A stretch of 27,984 bases of DNA from Limenecus sp048360435 (lineage in GTDB: Bacteria; Cyanobacteriota; Vampirovibrionia; Gastranaerophilales; Gastranaerophilaceae): positions 1 to 27,984 of the forward strand of contig DBGCOP010000032.1 in assembly GCA_048360435.1 (NCBI GenBank). Direction: 5' to 3'. Made by a program: the position numbers and the translations under genes. The notes under the pieces are model-generated. The model searched no databases. It had not been told where the DNA came from and worked only from the letters and a program-made list of their open reading frames with translations. Below, one piece after another: positions 23,636 through 27,984 of the stretch; positions within the stretch are counted from its first letter, which is position 1, and each line of letters opens with the position of its first letter.

Positions 23636-23739
23636 TTAGTCTATTAGTTGTATATTTATGGGATTTTTCTCACGCAGAAGTGTTTTATTGTTATAATAAA
23701 CTTCATAAGTTTTATTGCGAGGATACCCTGTAAGTATAT

Positions 23740-24948
23740 ATGAGTGAAATTGGAGCAAAAGAATATCTTTGTATCTTTGGCGGCGGAGCAATCCGGGGGC
23801 TGGCATATCTTGGCGCAATGACAGCCATGAGAGAACTCGGCGTTAAGGTGAAGGCTTATGCCGGCTCATCAGTGGGCGCAGTGTTTGCTGCTTATGCTTC
23901 TTTGGACTATACGTGTGAGGAGTTCAGAGAACTTTTCAACGAGGTGAACTTTGACCTGTTTCGAGATGTCCAGCTCAACCTTGCTAAGAACTTTGCTATA
24001 TCAAAGGGCGAATATTTTCTCGAATGGATTAGAGCAGGGGTTGAGAAAAAATTCTATGGAGAAAAATACGAAAAAGGAAAAAACAACCCCGTAACCTTTA
24101 AAGATATAGACAAAGACTTCTTTGTCATAACAACGAATATAAACGGCTGCACTCCTTATATATTTTCAAAATATACAACACCTGACTTTGAGGTGGCACA
24201 AGCTGTGAGAATATCAACAGCACTGCCCGGGCTTCTTGAGCCTTTTACTTATGAAAAGAACGTGCTGATAGACGGTGATATGATGAAAAGCTGGCCTATG
24301 TGGAGGGTTGCGGAAATTTTGTGCCCTCAGGACTGCCGCATTATCGAGTTCAGGCTCGAAGGCGGAAAATGCTGGCCTGATGTCAAAAACTCCGTGGAAT
24401 ATCTGAATGCAGTGTTCGCAACAATGTCGAATTTTGCCACTGATTATATCATTCAAACTTATCAGCCAAAGGACAAATTTGACTACATAAAAATTGATAC
24501 GAATCACATTCTTCCTGTCCAGTTTACGCTCCCCCAGCCTGAAAGAGACAAACTCGTAGAACTGGGCTATTCCACTACAATGAAGTATTTCAAAAATGAC
24601 CTGCTCAAAAAGAAAAAAGAGCTTCTTCCTATGTACAAGGTTATTCTTGACCATTTGATAAAGGCAAAAAACTCGCTTTCAAGCTCGAACGTGATATGCG
24701 CAAAACTCCACATCTGCGACCTTTTTGTTTACCTTTGCGATGCGAAAAGGTATATTGACACTGCGATTTATGACAATATAGTGAAATATAAGAATTATTT
24801 CTTTTCAAATATTACAGAATCATTGATTTTTCACCATGTGAAACTCAAAAATAAACGTGAGGTCAAATTTTATCTGGACAACCTTGTTAATGAAGTGCTC
24901 GAAAGATGTATGGAGCTTGAGTCATATATAAATGAGTTTGAGAAATAG
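23740..24948 (+). CDS. Patatin-like phospholipase
   Basis: 402 aa. The N-terminal catalytic domain has the oxyanion motif GGGAIRG (14-20), nucleophile elbow GSSVG (42-46, Ser44) and the catalytic Asp in IDGD (Asp178), the Ser-Asp dyad of patatins. It hydrolyses acyl esters of lipids. The C-terminal 200 residues are helical and divergent. No signal peptide. The start has an AGGA but at long spacing. Bacterial patatins range from lipid turnover enzymes to toxins and defence effectors; nothing next to it (no cGAS-like gene) suggests a defence role here. It ends before a palindromic repeat. Confidence 0.88.
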   Translation: MSEIGAKEYLCIFGGGAIRGLAYLGAMTAMRELGVKVKAYAGSSVGAVFAAYASLDYTCEEFRELFNEVNFDLFRDVQLNLAKNFAISKGEYFLEWIRAGVEKKFYGEKYEKGKNNPVTFKDIDKDFFVITTNINGCTPYIFSKYTTPDFEVAQAVRISTALPGLLEPFTYEKNVLIDGDMMKSWPMWRVAEILCPQDCRIIEFRLEGGKCWPDVKNSVEYLNAVFATMSNFATDYIIQTYQPKDKFDYIKIDTNHILPVQFTLPQPERDKLVELGYSTTMKYFKNDLLKKKKELLPMYKVILDHLIKAKNSLSSSNVICAKLHICDLFVYLCDAKRYIDTAIYDNIVKYKNYFFSNITESLIFHHVKLKNKREVKFYLDNLVNEVLERCMELESYINEFEK

Positions 24949-24982
24949 AAACTTATTCAAAATAAACACACTTACAGCCTAT

Positions 24983-25059
24983 AATGGATGTTTAATTTTC
25001 TCCTTCCGACTCACTCCGTTTCACTCGTGTCGCAGTCAGTCGAAAACAAAACATCCATT
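24983..25059. repeat. Long palindromic repeat between convergent genes
   Basis: Outer arms AATGGATGTTT (24983-24993) and AAACATCCATT (25049-25059) are an exact 11-bp inverted repeat. Inside, CGACTCACTCCG (25007-25018) pairs with CGCAGTCAGTCG (25031-25042) with two mismatches. No T run, so not a standard terminator. It looks like a REP/MITE-type palindrome or a small structured RNA. Confidence 0.6.
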
Positions 25060-25082
25060 CAGTCTGAAATAGAATCAGGTGT

Positions 25083-25322
25083 TTATTCCATAGAATATCT
25101 TGTGCGGCATTGATGCATGACATAAGTGCAAAGCTCTTTTGAGGGTTTTTCCATAAGCTTTTTGCCTGCTGCCGCAGAAATTCCTGATTGATGAGCCTTC
25201 GGTGCTTCTTTGTGTGTCCATTTTCCGTAAAGCTTGTATGAACCGGCAAAAATTATTACCAGAAGAAGTGCTACGACTCCGTATTCAATTGCCGATTGTG
25301 CTGAAGAAGGCAAATCTTTCAT
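25083..25322 (-). CDS. Small pilin-like (Flp/class III signal type) membrane peptide
   Basis: 79 aa. The N-terminus MKDLPSSAQSAIEYGVVALL followed by LVIIFAGSYKLYGK resembles the AIEYGLIA core of Flp/Fap pilins and the QSAIEY core of class III signal peptides, with a single membrane helix at about 13-31. The C-terminal half is basic, ending in two cysteines (ELCTYVMHQCRTRYSME). Its start overlaps the stop of the glycosyltransferase gene by 4 bp (ATGA), so translation is coupled. Could be a tad/flp-type pilin subunit, a pseudopilin, or a small membrane partner. No tad genes in this window. Confidence 0.6.
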   Translation of the reverse strand: MKDLPSSAQSAIEYGVVALLLVIIFAGSYKLYGKWTHKEAPKAHQSGISAAAGKKLMEKPSKELCTYVMHQCRTRYSME

Positions 25323-26341
25323 CCCTGTGTCCTTTCTTTGTACTGCTTCAATGTCTCAAGAATGCTCTTTGCTCTGGCTGTGTAGCTGTGACTTTTTATT
25401 ACGTCGGCAAACCCCAAAAGTGCTATTTTGTCCGCTATCAAAGGGTTCTTCAAATAGAACTCAATCTTGTCAATGAGGTCTTGAATGTTTTCGTAAACCT
25501 CGAGTTCTTTTGATACAACAAAGTTTCTCGAAATGTCAGGCATGTTGTCCGTAATCAAAAAACCTCTTGATGCAAGCACCTCAAACACCCTGTAATTCAA
25601 CCCGGACTTGCCTTGGAGTGTTATGTTCAGGTTTACTTTGGAGTTGTAATATACTTCGGAAAGCTCTTTTTCTGTCTTCAAAAAGCCTTTGTATGCGCTT
25701 TTGTAAATATCAAGCTCGTCTTCCGTCAAAAAATGCTTGTTTTTCATATCATCAAGACTCCGGAGAAAATGATTTTCGTAAGAAAAAATACTCAACTTTG
25801 AACCAAAGGTCTTTACAAGCGCGGCAAGGATTTTCTGTCGTTTATCCGTCAGCGGCCTGCCGACAAAGGTTATGTCATATTTTTTCTGATGATAATCATC
25901 AGACGGGCGATAAGCTTTGTGGTTAACAGCAAGAGGCAAATAAGAAGCCTCGGGAAGAGCTTTAACAAAATCTCTGTCCCAGACAAAAGAAAGTGCCCTG
26001 AATTCTTTTGCAAACTCTTTGAATTCATCGAAAAGCCCGGGTTTTTTAACGTAAGCGTATTTTCCGTCAGGCTCATCTGCAAAATAGTGTATGCTCACGG
26101 CATTACTTGATTTCAGGTAATTTTTGATGACTGACTTAATCTCTTCGTCGTCCGAGAATAAAAATCCGTAATCATAACCAAGAATTATGTCGGGTTTGAA
26201 TTTTTCTATGTCGTCAATTTTCAACTCTCTTAAGTCTTTTTCAAAGACATAACAGCTGTTTGAGCGAAAGCCCTGTTTAAAGCCCTTCATAATAAGGGTG
26301 CCTGCTATGCTGTTCGGGAGAGTGATTAGAATTTTTTTCAT
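25319..26341 (-). CDS. CgeB-like glycosyltransferase
   Basis: 340 aa with GT-B architecture. The N-terminal half begins MKKILITLPNSIAGTLIMKG and has a nucleotide-fold pattern; the C-terminal half has the Glyco_trans_1_2/CgeB signature (NYRVFEVLASRGFLITDN, then ENIQDLIDKIEFYLKNP, and a final SHSYTARAKSILETL). Such enzymes glycosylate surface polymers or proteins; donor and acceptor unknown. Starts without a Shine-Dalgarno 6 nt after TAAAAT (26353-26348), just past the rpsP terminator. Overlaps by 4 bp with the pilin-like gene, suggesting glycosylation of that product, a speculation. Confidence 0.82.
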   Translation of the reverse strand: MKKILITLPNSIAGTLIMKGFKQGFRSNSCYVFEKDLRELKIDDIEKFKPDIILGYDYGFLFSDDEEIKSVIKNYLKSSNAVSIHYFADEPDGKYAYVKKPGLFDEFKEFAKEFRALSFVWDRDFVKALPEASYLPLAVNHKAYRPSDDYHQKKYDITFVGRPLTDKRQKILAALVKTFGSKLSIFSYENHFLRSLDDMKNKHFLTEDELDIYKSAYKGFLKTEKELSEVYYNSKVNLNITLQGKSGLNYRVFEVLASRGFLITDNMPDISRNFVVSKELEVYENIQDLIDKIEFYLKNPLIADKIALLGFADVIKSHSYTARAKSILETLKQYKERTQG

Positions 26342-26365
26342 AGGATTATTTTAACATAATAATAG

Positions 26366-26395
26366 GAAAAACCGCTTTACTTTAGCAAAGCGGTT
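26366..26395 (-). terminator. Intrinsic terminator of rpsP
   Basis: AACCGCTTT (26370-26378) pairs with AAAGCGGTT (26387-26395). On the minus strand the hairpin is followed by TTTTT. It lies just downstream of the rpsP stop. Confidence 0.8.
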
Positions 26396-26428
26396 AATAA
26401 GTGTTCTTTTCCCCTGTTTTAATAAAAC

Positions 26429-26812
26429 TTATTCAGCAGCAGCTTCTTCAGCCGGAGCTTCTGCTTCAGCTTGAGCGGCTTCAGCAGCGGCAGCAGCCTG
26501 TGCTTCTTTTTCAGCTTCCAGTTTAGCTAATGCTTTTTTCGACAATTTCTTTTCTGTTTTTTGTTTGTAAATCAATTTGCCTTCATCATCACAGTTGTTG
26601 ATGAGGTATTGAGCTGTTTCAGAAGGCTGAGCACCTTTTGAAATCCAATCCAAAGCAGCAGCTTTGTCGAGTTTCATTTCTTTTGTTTTAGGGTTGTAAT
26701 GACCTAATTCACAAATAGGTTTGCCTTCTCTTTTTTGTAAATCATTGATAACAACGATTCTGTAAGTCGGGTTCTTTTTATATCCGAGTCTTTTTAATCT
26801 TATCTTAACCAT
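26429..26812 (-). CDS. rpsP: 30S ribosomal protein S16 with Ala/Glu-rich extension
   Basis: 127 aa. Residues 1-85 are S16: MVKIRLKRLGYKKNPTYRIV, then KPICELGHYNPKTKE and SKGAQPSETAQYLIN. Most S16 proteins end near here (about 80-90 aa). The extra 40 residues are Lys- then Ala/Glu-rich low complexity (KLEAEKEAQAAAAAEAAQAE...), probably disordered. Good Shine-Dalgarno (AGGAGA). Appears monocistronic, whereas rpsP often sits with rimM and trmD. S16 binds 16S rRNA in the 30S body. Confidence 0.97.
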   Translation of the reverse strand: MVKIRLKRLGYKKNPTYRIVVINDLQKREGKPICELGHYNPKTKEMKLDKAAALDWISKGAQPSETAQYLINNCDDEGKLIYKQKTEKKLSKKALAKLEAEKEAQAAAAAEAAQAEAEAPAEEAAAE

Positions 26813-27105
26813 AAGGTTTTAGTCTCCTGTACTTTGTTTTGCTTTGCTTCATCGGTGGTCTTCAGCCAAAGACACTTTTTTCAAGAGGATTTTACCGTGA
26901 AGTCTCTATTCTCTTTAATTCTATGAAAACACAACAATATTTATTAATCAAGTCAATTATTAAGTTTCATTTAATGCGCTTTGAATATGTTATTATACAT
27001 ATATGTAACTCTTTGTAACGATATGCCAAAATTATAGAATTCGTATATCAAAAATGTTTTTATATTAATATATTGGCGTGTGTATTTCTATTGAGGTGTT
27101 TTCAA

Positions 27106-27435
27106 ATGGGTTCGTCTTTTTCACAAAAGCAAAACAGCTATATTAAACTTGTAAAGGACAATGATTATATGCTGAAAAATGCAGATGATATAGTATATGC
27201 AATCAGAAGCGCAAGACGTGAGATTTCATATAAAATCGAAGAAATTGAAGCTTCTGAACTCTCGAATGACGAAAAAGATATAGAATCTGCAAAACTGATT
27301 CGACAGGACCAGTATCTCGAGGCACTTTTGCTCAAAGATAAATCAGAACTGGCAGAGTTCTTTTTCTCTGAGAACAGTGAGACAAACTGTGTCTTCCCTG
27401 ATGTGCTCCAGTGGTATAATCCGGAAAATGATTAA
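27106..27435 (+). CDS. Small helical protein beginning MGSSFSQ
   Basis: 109 aa from ATG 27106, preceded by GAGGTG at good spacing; a TTG at 27073 would add eleven residues without support. Starts MGSSFSQKQNSYIKLVKDND, the same style (MG..SQ near the start) as the protein at 27879, then a charged helical domain (IRSARREISYKIEEIEASEL). No signal peptide or membrane segment. Function unknown. The intergenic region upstream has a TTGTAACGATAT element also seen after the gene. Confidence 0.7.
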   Translation: MGSSFSQKQNSYIKLVKDNDYMLKNADDIVYAIRSARREISYKIEEIEASELSNDEKDIESAKLIRQDQYLEALLLKDKSELAEFFFSENSETNCVFPDVLQWYNPEND

Positions 27436-27480
27436 GAATTGTAACGATATAAAGAATATATAAAATCTGCCCTCGGAAAT

Positions 27481-27511
27481 TGTTTTTATAGATATGTAAG
27501 TAAACATGAAG
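27481..27511 (+). repeat. Direct repeat, copy 1, in the upstream region of a small ORF
   Basis: 31 nt matching 27838-27868 at 27 positions (common core TGTTTTTATA-ATATGTAAGT-AA--TGAAG). Both copies lie shortly upstream of a candidate start codon, so it is a probable shared promoter or leader element. Confidence 0.5.
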
Positions 27512-27534
27512 AAATTTCGAGGAGTAAAACATTA

Positions 27535-27615
27535 ATGACTTGGCGGTTTTGGCCCGACAAAAGGGCGTTTGAAAATATGGATTTTTATAAATTTAATTTT
27601 TTTATAGAACCTTAG
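27535..27615 (+). CDS. Candidate 26-aa small protein or leader peptide
   Basis: ATG 27535 to TAG 27613-27615, translating MTWRFWPDKRAFENMDFYKF then NFFIEP. It has a fitting Shine-Dalgarno (GAGGAG, about 8 nt upstream) and the repeat element at 27481-27511 shared with the confident gene at 27879. Too short for a family call; two Trp and several Phe. It could be a real microprotein, or a leader peptide ahead of the structured, terminator-ended region that follows. No conservation can be seen from one sequence. Confidence 0.4.
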   Translation: MTWRFWPDKRAFENMDFYKFNFFIEP

Positions 27616-27748
27616 CGGCTGAATGCGCTTGATTTCTAAAAGAGTGTAAAGAACCGGTTTCTTGCGGCTTTGATGCAGCTCTTTTCAGGCGTGCTTCATC
27701 CTGATGCACTCACACAGCGGGCTGCTCCTGTTTAAGTATGCCTCGCTG
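27616..27748 (+). ncRNA. Structured gene-free stretch, possible small RNA or long 3' region
   Basis: No ORF with a start and ribosome site. Local pairings include GAACCGGTTTC (near 27650), GTGC...GCAC around 27700, CAGG/CCTG, and AGCG-GC with GC-CGCT near 27720-27745. The stretch ends at a strong terminator (27749-27785). GC content is higher than flanks. It shows none of the hallmark motifs of SRP RNA, RNase P RNA or tmRNA. Confidence 0.35.
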
Positions 27749-27785
27749 ACTCCGGAGGTGGGCGTCCTCCGGAGTTTTTCTTATT
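27749..27785 (+). terminator. Strong intrinsic terminator
   Basis: Perfect 10-bp stem ACTCCGGAGG (27749-27758) / CCTCCGGAGT (27766-27775), 7-nt loop, then TTTTTC. It ends the transcript that includes the small ORF and the structured stretch. Confidence 0.88.
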
Positions 27786-27837
27786 TTGTAAAGTTATGTA
27801 ACAGTATATATGATATATGAAATTTATATATACTTTT

Positions 27838-27868
27838 TGTTTTTATATATATGTAAGTCAAAGTGAAG
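27838..27868 (+). repeat. Direct repeat, copy 2, before the MGLASSQ gene
   Basis: Matches 27481-27511 at 27 of 31 positions and ends in the ribosome-site region of the gene at 27879. Confidence 0.5.
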
Positions 27869-27878
27869 GATTAAAAAA

Positions 27879-27984
27879 ATGGGTTTAGCATCATCACAAG
27901 CAAGATTGTTACTCTTAACAGCAAGAAAATCAGATTTGGAGTTCAGAGCACAACAAATAACAAACTCAGAAATGATTCTTGCAA
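27879..27984 (+). CDS. Start of an MGLASSQARLLLLTARK-family protein (runs off the window)
   Basis: 35 residues visible from ATG 27879, with AAGGA eight nt upstream: MGLASSQARLLLLTARKSDL, then EFRAQQITNSEMILA. Proteins with this opening (MG-A-SQAR-L-LTARK), an amphipathic helical region and no signal peptide are, to my memory, a multicopy family of unknown function in Gastranaerophilales and related gut Vampirovibrionia. The rest of the protein lies outside the window. The family identity is recollection of a lineage pattern, not a search result. Confidence 0.7.
   Translation, partial: MGLASSQARLLLLTARKSDLEFRAQQITNSEMILA

Noticed and set aside
24214..24654. 146-aa minus-strand reading frame inside the patatin gene
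   Set aside because: Antisense to well-supported coding sequence, no ribosome site.
23740..24948. CBASS-type phospholipase effector
   Set aside because: No nucleotidyltransferase or other CBASS gene beside the patatin; ordinary lipase assumed.
27616..27785. SRP RNA, RNase P RNA or tmRNA
   Set aside because: No GGAAG/CAGG SRP tip, no RNase P core motif, no tRNA-like tmRNA end.

Overview
The window is about 28 kb of AT-rich bacterial chromosome. It best fits a gut Gastranaerophilales (Vampirovibrionia, 'Melainabacteria') genome. The reasons are the protein starting MGLASSQARLLLLTARK at the right edge, a family I associate with that group; a PilP/PilQ/PilB/PilC-type cluster; several short-leader proteins with an early aromatic-K/H-A/T/S motif; and a GH57 glucanase. 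This assignment is inference from protein style, not from a marker gene.

Layout. (1) Positions 1-2633 are a phage-tail module on the minus strand: a 157-aa protein, a tail assembly chaperone with a clear -1 frameshift extension, and the start of a probable tape-measure protein. Two plus-strand tandem paralogs for small secreted proteins, each with its own promoter, sit between chaperone and tape measure, as morons do. A structured leader with a terminator-like hairpin and a palindrome precedes the module. (2) 2883-5244: an HdeD-like membrane protein and a U32-like protein. (3) 5313-13301: a plus-strand type IV pilus/type II secretion operon (PilP/GspC-like protein, secretin, MshEN-containing assembly ATPase, inner-membrane platform protein), then a small conserved protein and a DUF3137-like membrane protein. 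(4) 13307-13565: a tRNA-Ile(GAT) unit whose leader carries an exact copy of the tRNA 5' end and a 13-nt antisense of its D-arm region. (5) 13563-16792 minus strand: a cupin, then a tight three-gene set with a duplicated NADAR domain protein, an unknown protein and a phosphoribosyltransferase-like protein. This set looks like a candidate nucleotide/ADP-ribose conflict or effector cassette. (6) 16882-20692: TPR protein, SLT-type lytic transglycosylase-like protein, GH57 enzyme. (7) 20770-24948: four lineage-specific proteins, including an overlapping paralog pair and one with a probable damaged 5' end, then a patatin-like phospholipase. (8) 24983-26812: a long palindromic repeat, a pilin-like peptide translationally coupled to a CgeB-like glycosyltransferase, and rpsP. 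(9) 27106-end: two genes in the MG...SQ style flank a possible 26-aa ORF and a structured, terminator-ended segment.

The strongest new leads are the duplicated NADAR gene and its operon, the frameshifting tail chaperone with inverted moron genes beside it, the tRNA-Ile leader, and five gene starts that each have a -10-like hexamer ending exactly 6 nt before ATG with no Shine-Dalgarno, which suggests leaderless mRNAs.
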